Of a stretch of DNA of 64,000 nt, positions 11,771 through 34,343 are shown piece by piece. Source of the stretch: Macrotis lagotis (lineage: Eukaryota; Chordata; Mammalia; Peramelemorphia; Peramelidae); NCBI RefSeq assembly GCF_037893015.1, contig NC_133666.1, positions 619,180,974 to 619,244,973 on the forward strand. The letters are read 5' to 3'. Positions within the stretch are counted from its first letter, which is position 1. The number at the start of each line of letters is the position of its first letter. A program made the translations under genes and the position numbers. The notes beneath the pieces were generated by a model. It saw nothing but the letters and a program-made list of their open reading frames with translations, ran no database searches and was not told the DNA's origin.

Positions 11771-14625
11771 AGATCCATTTGAGTATCAAGCTGCACCAAT
11801 CTACAGAACAACTCAACAGCCATCTTTTCTACTCCTTAGACTGGAGTGCTGGAGCAATGAGAAGACTTAAGAGGTTTACAAAAATTGATCATGAGGAGGA
11901 AGAAGTGTGAAGTGACTGGCAATTGCATTTGCTTCAATCCTCTCAGATATACATCTGGATCCAAATCATGTCAACATTGAACTTTTGGCAAGTGGCTATT
12001 CATTTCCATTCAAAGATTTTTAAGCAAACTATTTCCCCTTGGAATAGAGAAGTTACTTCTCCATCTAAAAGTCAATAAATTCAATTTAACACCAACTGAT
12101 TAAACTTATTTCTCTAATCCCTACAATGCTAAAATCAGTAAACACAATAAAGACAAGAGGGCTGAGGACTGGTCCTTAAGGAACAACATGATGGAGGGAT
12201 TGCAAAGAGAATGAATAGACTAGAAACTAGACAATTGAGAAACCTTTCAGAGTCAAGGAAGAGAAATGGACATACTACTCCACTGCTAGGGAGAGAATCC
12301 AAGGAGAAAGTCTAGTTAGCTCCTGATCCTAACTACTGTTGAGCAGCCTAGAGTCAGGAAGGATATAAGGAAACAGTAGGGTTCCCTCATAGCAAAACTG
12401 ACATGGAGAAAATCAACATCTCTCTTATAACAAGAGCAACCAGTTGTTTTAATTCAGAGGGGTGTCTGATCCTTTATTTGAGCAGTTAGTTCCTTGAAGA
12501 ATCCTAATATTGTCTTTTCTTTGACATAATGAAGTAAATATATTTCATACTAGAATGTGAGTATTTCTTTGCAGGGCAGAGAGTGGAGAAGAAGCTGAGA
12601 ATCCTAATGGGAAATGATTAGGAGGGTTATTTATGGGAAATTTCCTTGAAGTAAATTTCAGGGAAGAGGAAGAATAGACATTTTTAAAGCACCTACTCCA
12701 TCTCAGGCTCTGTGCTAAGGGATTTACAACAACCCTTTGACCTATGGAGGGTTTCTAACCACTCTCCCACCAGATAGGTCAAGTAGACTTAATTTCTAAC
12801 TGCCTCCTTACTTCCATACACAGGATCAAAACCCTCATTTAATCATAACTGAAAAATAAAATAATTATCCCTAATTTCCTGAAAGTTATGTTTGCTTCAT
12901 AGAATCTCCCAGCTCCCTTTAGTCCATCCATTGAATGAATGAATGAATCAAACAATCAGTGAAAAAGTATTTATTAAGTACAGTATCCTAGAGGATCAGA
13001 GATACAAACACAAAAGTGAGACAGGCCCTGCCCTTCAGAAATCTATTATATTTTACAAGGGGGAGACCTCTCTAGTCAGGCAGTGGTGGTCATAGAAGGA
13101 CATTTTTGGTCAGAGAAGGCACAAAGCTGGGAAGGAGAACAGGGCAGCCAACTGAACCCCTTTTCAGAAGCCATGGCTATAGATCTGATCACAGTTTCCC
13201 AGAGCAATAGGCCTCCAATAGAGAAAAATTTGGGTGATGGGACAGAATTGGGAGAGTCTGAAGTGGGGTCCTTCCAAGACAGCAGGGGAGTCATAATGAA
13301 AAGGCACATTCAGGTCTAGGGGGTGCTCTCGATTCAGGAGAAATTTATCTGGCAGTGCCTGGCCCTGAGCCCATGGGCTCTTACTTACGTATTTACTCTT
13401 TCTTCATTCATTCACCAGACTTCTATATCATAATCATATAATAATACTAAAAGTTCCCACTGACATGGCTATGCCCATGATATGGGGAATGCAAGCATTC
13501 TTCTCATATTCCCTCATAGAGGAGGGGAGGATGCTGAGTTCTGGGAAGGAGGGATAGGGGCAAAAATGAATAAGATGGAGGTCCTGGCCTCAAAGAGCTT
13601 CCAGTTTAAGAGGCAAGGCACATCAACAGAGAGATAAAACTCATCTAAATACTACCAGTCAAGAGTTTGTCTATAAAGTGCCAGATCAGACAGAGGGAAA
13701 GAAACTTGGCCTCATGTTTATCTTCCTGGTCTTGGCTCATGGTGGGAGTCCCTAGGGTGCCTGGTGCCCCAGGCTGAAGGGCACTGCTACCAAGGAGGGA
13801 TGGCAGCTCTCACTGTTTCTATAGTTTCAGGATTTACAAAGCACTTGGCTGCCAACAACCCTCCGTCCAAGAGACAGGGGCTACTGTCTCCATTTTACAA
13901 ATGAGGTATCAGAAAAAGGTCATGCTGCTAGTTCTGGCAGAGCGGGGACTAGAACCCAGGTCTTTCTCCTTCATCTCAGTCTTTCTGCCATGTCCTATAG
14001 ACTACTTTGAAGGGAGTAAGAAGACAGAGGACAAGGATTGGGTACAGGAAAAATGGAGAGTTTGCAATATGAGGTAGCATTTGGTTTTCCTGTGGTCTCT
14101 CCTTGTCTTTGCCTCCAGCCTTCATCTTCACTAAGAAGAGAGGGGATGCCCTCATGCCTCCTCTTTGGAACCCCCCAATCTCAGGGTCAATGAAAAAGTC
14201 ATAGAAAGGGGAAACCCCTCCACTTGGGAAAGGGGGGAAACTAAGGAGAGGGAATGTCCACTTCCCCTAAAGAGGACAACATATCCAGCTTGGGTCACAG
14301 GCTGCTTTCAATAAGAGGTGATGGATTACTGGCTTGTATGACCTTGTGGGGCAGGGTAATCATGAGAAAGTCTGAGAAACAGCCCTAAGCTATCTCTGAC
14401 CATTCTAAAGACTTCACATCAAAGATTCAAGCTTCCAAGGGCTCTACCATTCCCCTAGGAACAAGCTCTCAGGAAGATGTACCTGAGAAAGCTTCTCCCT
14501 ATGAAGTGTTTAAGGAATACATCTCCATGTCCAGGTTGTGAATACCCAGCTGAGGTCTGGGTAAGAGCAAGGGACCTCGTTTGCTTGACTGAACAAGTGC
14601 TCTCCAAACAGAGCTAGGAGGCAGC
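11771..14625. other. Intergenic DNA between the GSDMD and MROH6 3' ends
   Basis: Mostly unremarkable. Recognised traces are an L2/MON-type 3' tract near 12935-13070 (aaaaagtatttattaagtac, cctgcccttcagaaat), a related tract near 13560-13640, and a MIR-like stretch at 13810-13960 (ttttacaaatgaggtatcag). The 3' UTR of MROH6 must begin at 14625 and extend left, but I see no convincing AATAAA on the minus strand nearby. Confidence 0.45.
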
Positions 14626-23873
<9,248 letters not shown>

Positions 23874-24860
23874 CTCAAGCCCTGAGGCACCAATCTTGGT
23901 GCACAGCCCTTCCCCCCCAAGACAAGCACTGACGGTACCTCACAGGTGTGGGAAATCTGTCCACCCAGCTCGCACCTGCTGAGACTCACCCTGACGCCTA
24001 CCAAAGCCAGGTGTGGCTGCAGGTGCAGGTGTGTCTAAGCGTGTGCTGGGGAGGAGCTAGTATACAGGCATGAGCATCCTCCCTAGGTCCAAAGATAAGT
24101 AGTTATTTTCTCTCCTCCCTCTTCACTTCCAGGAGACAATATTCATTTAGGATCCCTTACTTTTGACCTACCCATTCAGGGTCCCTACCCAAGAGATTTA
24201 AGGATCCTAGGAGCCTAAGATTTAGAACGAAGGGACCTTAGGGATCCAACCTCATCATTATATAGATGAGAAACCGAAAGTGGTGAAGTCGGGAGGAGCA
24301 GAGGAAACTCAAGGTTACCAGTGGGACCCAAGGTTACCTTTCCCATCACAGGGATCAATGGCCAAGGACCTCAAGTCTGAGATGATGAGATAATGTGACC
24401 CCCTCCGGGTTGCTTTTGAGCTGAAGATGGTCTCCTGAAGAGAAGCTAATTCACCACCCTGGAAGAGATGCTGAAAAGCAGTCTGAGGTCTGTTTCTCAA
24501 AAGGTAGTTGTTTATTCTCAGGCTGAACAAAGAAGTTACTGGAATTTGGTCAGATTCTGTTTGATAGTTCACAGAATTCAGGGCAGGGAAGCAGGGAACC
24601 CTGCCCAGCACTAGGTGCAAGGCAGGAAGAATGTTGGTTTAACAACCCTGGACCAGCCCTGGAAGGAAGCCTTGGAGGAAGGATGGGAGGAAGGACAGAC
24701 TCCAAGGCTGCCTGAAGACGGGTTATTTATTGCTACTATTATGAGCCCAAGAGGCAGGGCAGGATCTTTCTATTGGCTGACCAGGCTGAGTCCAGGGAAC
24801 CTGGCAAGCTGTTGAAACAGTTGTTTCAAAACAGTTGGGCCGTACATGCCAACTTGTTGG
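23874..24860. other. 5' flank of MROH6 and adjoining intergenic DNA
   Basis: The MROH6 promoter should lie here, but there is no CpG island, TATA box or clear factor site close to the start codon. A short MIR-like tract sits near 24225-24300 (cattatatagatgagaaacc). The rest has no recognised content. Confidence 0.4.
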
Positions 24861-24864
24861 ATTA

Positions 24865-25165
24865 CTGACCTCATTTCAAACTGTTCTGTGAAGAAAACAT
24901 TTTTGTTGAAGCACACTATGTTCACTTTTTAAAACTTTTGTGTCTCTCTTATAATATTTCTTTGCCCCTTAGTTCTAATTCTTCTTTCACAACATGCCTA
25001 ATATGGAAATATGTTAAACACATATGAACAGGTACAACCTATAGCACTGCCATGGAAGTAGGGAGAGAAAAAAGGGCGATAGAAAAATGTGGAACTCATA
25101 AATTTGCAAATGGATGAATATTGAAAAACTATTATTGCTTGTAATTGGAAAATATTTTTTTAAAA
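24865..25165 (+). mobile_element. L1 3' end
   Basis: Typical marsupial L1 3' UTR: aagcacactatgttcacttt, ttctaattcttctttcacaa, taatatggaaatatgttaaa and gcaaatggatgaatattgaa, followed by an A-rich end. The same blocks recur at 35430-35670 and 55840-56060. Confidence 0.85.
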
Positions 25166-25177
25166 AAAGAGGGAAGA

Positions 25178-25335
25178 GGACAGCTAGGCACGTGGATAGA
25201 GCACTGGCCCTGAAGTCAGGAGGACCTCAGTTCAAATTCGGCCTCAGACACTCAATAATTACCTAGCAGTGTGACTTTGGGCAAGTCACCTTATGCAAAA
25301 ACCAGATAGATAGATAGATAGATAGATAGATAAAA
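25178..25335 (+). mobile_element. Marsupial SINE with (GATA)n tail
   Basis: The head gacagctaggcacgtggata is a shortened form. The box B region is cagttcaaattcggcctcag. The A-rich tail has turned into a (gata)n microsatellite at 25302-25333. Confidence 0.85.
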
Positions 25336-25359
25336 AGGGGAAATTTATTTTTTTAAATG

Positions 25360-25570
25360 TTGGTTGTTCAGTCATTTTCAATTATGTCTGATTCACCGTG
25401 ACCCCATTTGAGACTTTCTTGGCAAAGATTCTGTAGTGGTTTTGCCGTTATCTTTTCCAGATTCCTCACTTTACAGAGGAGAAACTGAAGCAAATAGGGT
25501 TAAGTGACTTGTTGAGGGTCACACAGTGTCTGAAACCAATTCAGGTCTTTCTAACTCCAGACCCAGCAGT
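25360..25570 (-). mobile_element. MAR1/MIR-type CORE-SINE, reverse
   Basis: Reverse MAR1-type tail ttgttcagtcattttcaatt and accccatttgagactttctt, then the core cagaggagaaactgaagcaa and ggtcacacagtgtctg. A second copy of this type is at about 26625-26820. Confidence 0.7.
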
Positions 25571-26199
25571 CTTAATATAACTGTGTCCCAAGAAAGTGAA
25601 CAACAGAGTAAAGAGGTTGCTATTTATTTCACATTTAAGTACCTTCAGTCTTTTCCAGTTTCTCATTATCCCTCCTGGGCTGGAGCGCCAAGGAACCTTG
25701 GCAAGGAACAGTGGAAGTTTGGGAAGCAGCATTATAAAGATATACTCTCTGGTTCTCAAAATGAGAGAGGTTGCTTTCTAGGGAGATGATAGAAGACAAA
25801 AGGAAGTCAAAAGTATTGCTTTCAAAACAAGACAGTGATGGCTAGGACTTTGTCCAGAGTCACAGAACTTTCAAAGTCAGGTCCTCTGCCTCAAAATCCA
25901 GGCCCATGTATAAACATGTACCTGTGTGTGGTGTCTGTAGGCCTTGACCCTGTGGGAATGGGGAGCTGAGAGACCCACTGGCTTTCCCTGGAGAAATAAA
26001 AATCATAGAAGCTCAGAATAGGAAGGAATCTTCTAGTCTTACCCATATCAAAACAGAAATGAAAGGAAAACTATGAAACCCTCACTAGGTAATAGACAGT
26101 ATGTTGAGTGGGTAGGAGACAAATACAAACAAGAGAGGCAATTCAGAGCTTATATTAGAATGGGGGGGGAAAGACAGCAAGAATCCCCTCTTTGGTCCT

Positions 26200-26560
26200 C
26201 CTAATGAGTGGTTGCCATCTAAATCCTCCTCAGTGAAGACTTCCATAGATGCCAGAGCTCACTGCATCCCTAGGGCTGTCCTTCCTGCTTCCAAACAGCT
26301 TGAATAGTTCAGGGGTAGAAATCTGCCAAAAATCTGCTCCTAGTTCTTCCTCCTAGGACCAAAAGCAGAGCAAGTCCTTGTAACAGTCCTTCAAATGCTT
26401 AAAGACAGATTCCCTTTGTCCTCCCACATGTACACTCTAGGGGAGATGGAAATTTGGAGCAGGACTGTATGTCTTAGGAATGCTTTTTCTGGACATTGGC
26501 CACTTGTCTCCCCCAAACTAACCACAGTGTTTTCACATTAGCCTTCACTCTTTCTCCCTC
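26200..26560 (-). mobile_element. L3/CR1-like remnant, reverse
   Basis: Weak but recognisable antisense L3/CR1-type 3' sequence, for example aacagtccttcaaatgctta at about 26381-26400 and ccacagtgttttcacattag. No coding potential. Confidence 0.4.
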
Positions 26561-26624
26561 CTACCTTGAGGGTATATGACATAATAGAGAAGTAGAGGGA
26601 TAAAAGGATGATCCAGGAATGGCT

Positions 26625-26820
26625 ACTATTGTTTAGTATTGTTCTTGACTCATTTTGGGATTTTTCTTGGCAGAATAGCAGTTTGCCACTTCCTTTTCCA
26701 GCTCATTTTACAGATGAGGAAACTGAGGCAAACAGAATTAAGTGACTTGGATCCCACACTGAGATCAGATTTGAACTCATGAAGAGTCTTCCTGTCTCCA
26801 GGAACACCGTTCTATTCAAT
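26625..26820 (-). mobile_element. MAR1/MIR-type CORE-SINE, reverse
   Basis: Contains tgggatttttcttggcagaa, ccagctcattttacagatga and gaaactgaggcaaacagaat. This is the same family and orientation as 25360-25570. Confidence 0.7.
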
Positions 26821-26824
26821 GCAC

Positions 26825-26990
26825 CACTATGATGGTAATGTTTGTGCCAGACTTGTGATAGAGAATTCCAAACTCATATTGGTCTGATCAGCCATAGTCG
26901 CACACACACTTGTCTCTAATATAGTGATGTCATTTTGGTCCTCTTCTATAAGAAAGGACAAGAACCAACCAATGGTATTATAGGAAGGGT
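26825..26990 (+). mobile_element. RTE 3' end or RTE-mobilised SINE
   Basis: Carries the RTE 3' signature: gtgatagagaattccaaact, catattggtctgatcagcca, gtgatgtcattttggtcctc and ending in aaggacaagaaccaacc. The same block ends the RTE copy at 40735-41170. Confidence 0.75.
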
Positions 26991-28994
26991 CCAAACAAAC
27001 TAGAAGCAGGGAACAGTAGCAAAAATCACAGGAGGCATCTTGGGAGAAAGACTTCGCCTCTCTGAGTCTCAGCTTCCTTCTCTGCAAAAGGAGGCGGTTG
27101 GAGGAGATAATCTCTGTGATTCCCTTCCAGCTCACCTCGGCTGGTTAGTCTATGTTTTCATTTCTGAGTAATCATCAGGGAGGAAGTAGCGATCATAGGG
27201 AATGAAAAACAAGAAGTAGCAAAGTGGCAGAAACAAACCGCAAGAATAACAATGGGGAGAGTAATAAAAACTTGGGAGAAATGATTAGAGAAACCATTAG
27301 AAGCATAACAACAGGGGTAAGAGTAACAAAGTCTGGCCTCAAAATCCAGGCACTTTAAGGAATTCCAGAGGTTCAAAGGAGACTTCCCAGGATGTCTGAG
27401 GACTTCCTAGCCTCGAGTCAGCCTGGGGAGGGGCAGGGCAGTAGCAGCATTTCGATCATGTGACTGTTACATTTCCCAGTGATTAGTAAAATGTTTGATG
27501 TACTAGGATTTCATAAATACACATTGATTGATTGATCCAAACCCTCAGTTCCTTGAGCAAAGGCAGTAGATACAGTTTAAAATCAATCAATAATAAATTT
27601 ATTGACTTCTTCCTCTGTACCCCATGCTTAACTGAGGTTTGGAAGGGACAATGGGAAAGAAGACACTGGCCTTGATTGGAAATCAGGATACCTAAGTCTG
27701 CAAGACAAGTCTCTCTCTCTCCCTAGGCTCCAGCTTCCAGTCTATCTAAAAGAAAAGTTTGGACTTGGTGAAGAAACTATAAACTTCTTTGGGAATCTCC
27801 TTAAGTTTCCTTCTAATCTAACCTCTTATGACCTATTTGGTCTCAGGGCCTCTTGGGCTTACACAGCTAGAGGAAGGCCTAGAGAACTAATAGAGAAGAA
27901 AAAGATCCGGCTTGGGCAGGGATCAATACCTTCCTCTTTCTAGTAGATCCAGTCCTACTGAATACTTAGGCTGTGGGCAGCTAGAAGCATTACCTGGAAG
28001 AGCCCCCCCCCCCCCAGTCAACCCTGAGTCATCCAACCAGGCTGGCACACCTCAGACACTGAATCACCTCGTGTCATTCATGCCCAGTTATCCAGACACT
28101 CCATTAGTCAAGGACTGAACCAAGTTTGGGGGTAATAATAATGTTCATTTAGAGCTGTAAGGTTTATTAAAGTTCTTTTTATAAAACAGTCCTGTGAGGG
28201 AGGTAGAAAAATACTATACCCACTTTAAAGCTGAGAAGACTAAAGGCAAAAAGGAGACAGCCTAGTATACAGGTGAGAATGTTAGAAGTAAAATGTATCC
28301 AAAGTTATCTCCAGCTCTCACTGTGTGACCTTGGGTAAATCATTTAATCTCTGAACCTCTATTGTCTCATCTATAAAAAGGGAATATTAGTTAACTACTA
28401 ATGACCTCCAATCTTCATTAAGGGTCACTGGGGGCAAAGACATCCTGGAGGGAAAAAATTCACATTGCTTTGTGGAGGTTTTAGAATAACTCACATTTGC
28501 TTTGTGAAGGTCTTAGGATTTCTGAGAAGGCACAAACATACTGGGTTTGGAAGGACCCATCCTTTCCAGCATGCCCTACTAGACAAACCTCTTTATGATA
28601 TCCAGCTTCATTCTGAATTGAGGGTCATTCTCTTGATGGACAAAGTCAGAATTAGCTTTTCAGATCCTGTCTTCTGATAGTAAATTTGTATAAGACTTTC
28701 TCTGTAAAACTGCATTTTGGGTGTATGATTTTCTAGTCAGGGGCCTCCACTCACTCCTACTTAATCAGCAAGCTTAGAGAAATATTAATAAAAATGTACA
28801 GTAACCTATTTCTATTTTGTTCTTTCTTGAGCCAAATTCTGAAGGTTAATACATGTTTAATTTAATTATTTTAAGACTAAGCTCACCTGTTCTACTTGCC
28901 TTATTAGGTTTTAGTAAGGAATATGTAAATTTTGTGCTTTGTAACAAAGTTCTGTTAGATATATAGATTTAGAAAATATTATTATTAACTATTA

Positions 28995-29031
<37 letters not shown>

Positions 29032-30590
29032 GGCATGAAACTTTACAGGTTTCTCTAGGAAAGTTGCCCAGCTCTCCTCTCTTTTCTAGAGATTTCTGGA
29101 AACAGCTCTAGGTCTATTTGTACATCTAAACCTAGCTATGTCAAAGGAAAATGAGAGTGGAAATAAAAACTGGAAAAGAAGCTGGCCTATTCCCAATCAG
29201 CCCCATCTCTTACACTCAGTGGGAGCTTCTGCCAGTGTAAGAGTCACACACTATGTAGGCACTGATGGAGAGATATAGGGGAGGGGTTAAATGAGAGGGT
29301 GAATCTCACCTTGCCTAAAGTTATCCTTTGTTGGGGGGGGGGGGAGTATGTAAAATACTAGGAATAAATAATCCAGAGCTCTTTTGACCCTGACTTTAAG
29401 AGATTCTAGCTAATTTTATTAGAAAGATGGCACCATCTTCTGGGGAGAAAGTTCAACAGCAAAAGGACTCAAGGGAAGTAACAAGAGCTAAGAAGGAGCA
29501 GAAGGTAAGAGACCATAATAAGATATGTCCAGGGATACCTGCTGAAAGGGCAAAGATGTAGAGGAGGTGAAGCTACAATGTTGAGCAACTGAAGGTTCGA
29601 ACCCTGGCTTTCCCCCTGAATTGAATGCTTATCAAGGACAGTACTACTAATCATGGGGAGTGTACAGGTCTCCGCCAGGACCAGAAGAAGGAGGCTCAGG
29701 AGAAAATGAGGGGTTTGAGAAGAGTGGTCCTTACTCTTACAGGCTCAGATGCAAATGCTTTGTTGTGTAAATAAAACCTTTTTGGTGTTTGATGCCCTAT
29801 GAACCTGAATGCCTGCCTGTAATAGGAATTGGGGGATAAGGCACTGCATACACTGGTTTCCAGGTTTCACCTAGTAGGGGCAAACAAGTCAGAGAAGTTT
29901 AGAGGTCCCCAAAATATATCTAAGTCTTTTGTGTCAACTTCTGACACTCAATTATGTCATTGTTATTCCTGGGCTTCAGAGGTAGTTCCATCTCCTCCCT
30001 TCCTTTTGCTTAGAGAGATGCACTGCCCTAACAAAAAACTGCTGTCCTTTTAAAAGTTTCTAAAGTGAACATTCCTCTACAACCCACTCTTACCACAGAG
30101 GAGCAATTTCTAAAGAAACATCCCTGGGCTTGGAACAAAACTGCTAAACTATGCTCCTTCCATTCATTTCCCTTCTCTAGACCTCCATCAAAACACTCAT
30201 TCTTTTCTGAAAAAGGAAGATCATAGTACTTGTGCTGCCCACCTCACAGGGTCTTGTGAGGATAATGTTTTGTAAGCCAGAATAAGAGCTGGTTAATGTA
30301 TGTGAACTTTCATTCATTTATTATCAGTTATCAATCATGGTGACCTTTATTCATTCTAGATTTGCAGTAGTTTCATTCATTGTTTTTCATCAAATTCAAC
30401 AAATTCAACAAGCATTTGTGAGATGCTATCCACCTCTTAGGACTCTTGTGAGGAAGTATTGCAAGCCAAAATGAGAGCTGGTTGACATATGTGATCTACC
30501 ATTCATTTGTCATCAGTCATCAAGCATGGTGTCCTTTATTCATTGTTTCATTCACTAAATTTACCAAGTTCGAGTATTTGTGACATACCA
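26991..30590. other. Intergenic DNA with old MIR traces
   Basis: Recognised pieces are a MIR-like tract at 27640-27830, two abutting MIR-type tracts near 28140-28400 (the second with ctcactgtgtgaccttgggt), a (tta)n microsatellite at 28978-29030, and homopolymer runs at 28007-28015 (C) and 29333-29344 (G). No gene was recognised. Confidence 0.45.
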
Positions 30591-30594
30591 ATTG

Positions 30595-30655
30595 TGGGGC
30601 AGATTGTTGCTGTTTGTCCTTTCTTGTCAAAGAAGACAATGACAACAGGTAGGTG
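30595..30655 (-). mobile_element. Short RTE-type 3' end, reverse
   Basis: The text gtttgtcctttcttgtcaaagaagacaatgac is the reverse of the RTE terminal block (tggtcctcttcgagaacgaaggacaa-like). It is only about 50 bp. Confidence 0.45.
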
Positions 30656-30839
30656 AATACAACGAAAGAAGTGAGCTGGCTCCTGTTCTCAAGGAATCTA
30701 TAGTTTGATATATGATTTGATATGTATAGAGACAAGTATGATATAGAGTGTGATAGGGGCAAAGAAAAAGCTAAAACATAGTGTTCTAGGAAAATCTAGG
30801 GAAAGAGACATCAATCTCATTATCTAGGTCAGCAAGAGC

Positions 30840-31740
30840 AACAATAAACATTTATTAAGTGTAAACAATGTGCAGATACAAAGTTGAGATAGGCACTCCT
30901 AGTACTCACAGAACTCACAGTCTAGACAGAAATGAGAAGCAGACAGATAAGGCTAATATATGACATTATGTGATAAATGCCTTAGATAGGGGCAGAAGGA
31001 AGTGTTATCTAAAATCTGAGGGGAAGGTTATTACTAATAGGCATAAAAGATATAAAGCGTCATTCTGGAGGAAATGGCATTTGAATTGGTCTTTGAAGAA
31101 AGAACAAAAAGGAATTCCACAGGTAAATAATTATTTTAGAGGACACATTATGCTTTAGATTTGCAAAATGATTGTGTGTGTGTATGTGTGTGTGTGTGTG
31201 TGATTTGATCTTCCTAATGATGCTGTGAAGTATTAGAGGTATTATCCCAGAATTTAAATCCAAGTCATTTCTGACTCCATAACCAGGACTCTTACCATTA
31301 TACCACTCTGCCTCTCAAAACAAACAAACCAATAAACTCCAAAAAGATGAAGAGAGCAGACATTCAAACTACTGGTCACAGAGGCAGCGGAGTATATGGG
31401 TATCTCTGAGAGTCAGAAGATGGTCCAGTTTAGTTAGAGTTCAGGAGGGCAGTGTGGAGGGCAATAATATTAAATGAGACTTGAAAGGTAAAAGATTCTG
31501 AAAGACTGAATAACAGAAAGAAGATTTTGAACTTGACTCAGAAGACAGTAGAAAGTCACTGAAGATCTTTGTTGAGCAGAGGACTTAAATATGTATTAAT
31601 CTGAAAGTGGTGTAAAGGATGGTGGAGAGTGGAGATGGCCATAGCTGTGAGGAGTTTATTGCAATAAGACAAATGGTAATAAAGGTGATGACTACTAAGG
31701 TGGTGAATGAATAAATTCATTAGATTATAAATTCCTTGAA
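30840..31740 (+). repeat. Old interspersed repeat, copy B (family not named)
   Basis: It repeats the motif order of 2996-3690: a tract with aacatttattaagtgtaaac and cagaactcacagtctagac, then gaagattttgaacttgactc, tcactgaagatctttgttga and tttattgcaataagacaaat. A (tg)n run at 31170-31202 lies inside it. The two copies are much diverged. Confidence 0.55.
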
Positions 31741-32260
31741 GGCAAAGAGTATCTTTTGCCTCTTTTGCTTAGCACAGTGTCCAGCCCAAGGTAGGTAGGG
31801 GGCTAAATAAATATTGATGAATAAATAAACATTTATTAAGCACTTAATATCTCCACAATGGCAATGCAGGTAATGGGGATAAATGGGACAGATGTATACA
31901 TGGAATCTCTAGGATCTGGTAATTGATTAAGCACGAGAAATGAGGGAGAGAAAAGAGTTTTCAAAACCTAAAGGCACAGATGTGAGAAACTAGTTAAGTG
32001 GTGAAAAGACAGAAAAAAATAAAGTCAGGAGGAGGAATATATTTAAAGGAAGAGATAATGAGTTTTAGTAGGGAGAGTTATAATTTGAAAATAACTGGAG
32101 GTATATAGAACATAATCAACTTCATCCTGTCCCTTCAAGTGGTGCTAAGTGAAATTAGGGCCATCAGCATGACCCTGGTTCTAAGTGTTGGAGCATAATG
32201 AGAGTAGAAAGGAATTTATTCACCAAAGTGAGGGAATTGAAGTAGATTAATGAAATCACC
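31741..32260. other. Intergenic DNA, no recognised feature
   Basis: Contains tails resembling MIR/L2 ends (gctaaataaatattgatgaa, aaacatttattaagcactta near 31800-31840). Nothing else can be supported. Confidence 0.35.
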
Positions 32261-33012
32261 CTGATTCCATCTCCTGACTCAATTCTGGATTTAATGTTCT
32301 TTTCTATTCAGTGATGGGTTTAGTCTAATTTCTGTTTTACGAGAAAACTTTGTTCAATTGTGGGAATTCTCAGAAAATTTTATTGCATTGTCTGAACTTA
32401 GGAAAGCTGGACCACCTCTAACTACTGCTTATGGCCCCTTAACTAAGGCCATAGCTTATGCTGACCAGAAATCCAATCAGATCATACAAGGAGTTTTCTC
32501 ATAATTATATATCTCAAGCAACCCTTACATCTTACCTGAAAACTTGGCCCTATACCGATCAGTTGTTTTCATGTTCTTTTAATAGAATACAGACTTTATT
32601 TTTCTGATTTCAAGGAATTGTACCTGCTACTTTCCTCCCTCCAAAACTTTGCTCCAATTAGAAATCAAATTGCTAAAGTTTGTATCCTAGTTAATTGTTC
32701 GCATTTAATTAATTGGTCTTATTTGATTGTTTTTATTGCATAAAAATCTGTCTCCCCTTGTATTTGTGATCCAGTGCCAAAGCTGGGGGGGGGGGGGCTG
32801 ATCGCAATTTGCTGGGCAACTGGCATGTCTTGCTTAATGAATCTATATGCTCAGAAGTTTGAATCTTTGTTTTCTGAGTTATTTCATCTTTCACCCATCA
32901 CAAAGGTACCCTGAGGTACTGAAAGAGAAGTAAAGTATCTCAAAAGATGATTGGATAATCTACTGTGAATAAACCCAAAAACACTAGTTTCTGGGAAAAG
33001 AATTCATTATCC

Positions 33013-33160
33013 AGGGCAGCTAGGTGGCGCAGTGGAGCACTGGCCCTGGAGTCAGGAAGACCTGAGTTCAAATTTGACCTCAGACACTTAACAATTACCT
33101 AGTTGTGTGACCTTGAGCAAGTCACTTAACCCCATTACCTTGCAAAAAAAAAAAAGAAAG
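33013..33160 (+). mobile_element. Marsupial SINE inserted in L1
   Basis: The head is agggcagctaggtggcgcag and the tail is cccattaccttgcaaaaaaa. The flanks ttcattat (33003-33010) and ttcattat (33165-33172) are the target duplication. L1 sequence continues on both sides. Confidence 0.9.
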
Positions 33161-33198
33161 AAAATTTCATTATTCAACAAAAACTGCTAGGAAAACTG

Positions 33199-33636
33199 TG
33201 TGGGACAATTGCCACTTAAATAAATTTCGGAGATCTCTCAGGTTTGAAGAGAAAGCTTTATTTGTTTAAGGAGGAACTGGCCACAATCAATTACAGAGAT
33301 TGAGACCAAAGAAAAAGACACAAGAATCACATTTATCCTAACTCACCCCACCCACACACACACACTGACCCACCCTCCTTAATGAGGAATGTAGTCTTCA
33401 CAATCTAGATGGTAAATTAATCTAAGGAAAAGAGCATATAATTCAAACCAAAAACCAGATTATCTCCTCAACCCCAGGAATTGTATGGACATCCAGACTT
33501 CAACAGATAAGATAAGGTAAGTTGACTCTTCACCAATATCCCAGAAGTTGCTTTGTCAAGGGAGGAGGGACACATAGTGAACTATTCTCCAATCTATAAT
33601 ATTCTGCTTAAGAAATCTCAGACTTTATCCCACTCA
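33199..33636 (-). mobile_element. Solo LTR inserted in L1, reverse
   Basis: An LTR fossil of about 438 bp. On the + strand it starts tgtgggacaattgcc and ends tatcccactca, giving TG...CA ends. On the minus strand it carries AATAAAGCTTTCTC shortly before its 3' end. The short repeat aaaact on both sides (33192-33197, 33637-33642) is the likely target duplication. It has no internal genes. The retroviral class was not determined. Confidence 0.65.
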
Positions 33637-33740
33637 AAAACTAAAAAATAATATGGCAAAAACTAGGCATAGACCCAGATTTTACAATTCAAACCAAAAT
33701 AAGGTCCAATTGGGTACAAGATTTACACATAAAGGATGAT

Positions 33741-34300
33741 ATTGATGCAGGGATTTATGAGCACAAATACTGCAATTGGAAACAAATTTTTTTTGCTACA
33801 CTTAAAATGCCTAAATCTGTAATCTTTATACATATATGTATAGATGTACAAATGTTTTTGTGTATATGTGTACATGTATATCTGTGTGGATATCTGTATA
33901 CATATATGTGTGTGTGTACATATAAATATAGATATAGATAGGGAACTAACTGATCCTTGCCTTCTCTGCACTGTTAAATGTTTCCTCTTGACCTTTTACT
34001 TTGACTCTGGCTATTCTAGATAGCAGCACAACAGTAAACCAAGAAGCAATCTCTTTAATGCAGAATCCCAACCACCTCCTACAAAGACCTGGACCACTCC
34101 CAACAGAAGCAATCTCTCCAATACAAGACCCTCAACCACCCCCAAAAGGCAAACTCTCCAATACTGTACGGGGGACTACTCCCAAAATGTTGCCCTTTCC
34201 AAGGGCCCTAAGGGAGCATTTAAGGAGTCTCTTTTTCTCTCTCTGAAGCTGGACTGCCTGGTTAAACTGCTACACCCAAGGCTTTTAAAGACCTTCTAAT

Positions 34301-34343
<43 letters not shown>

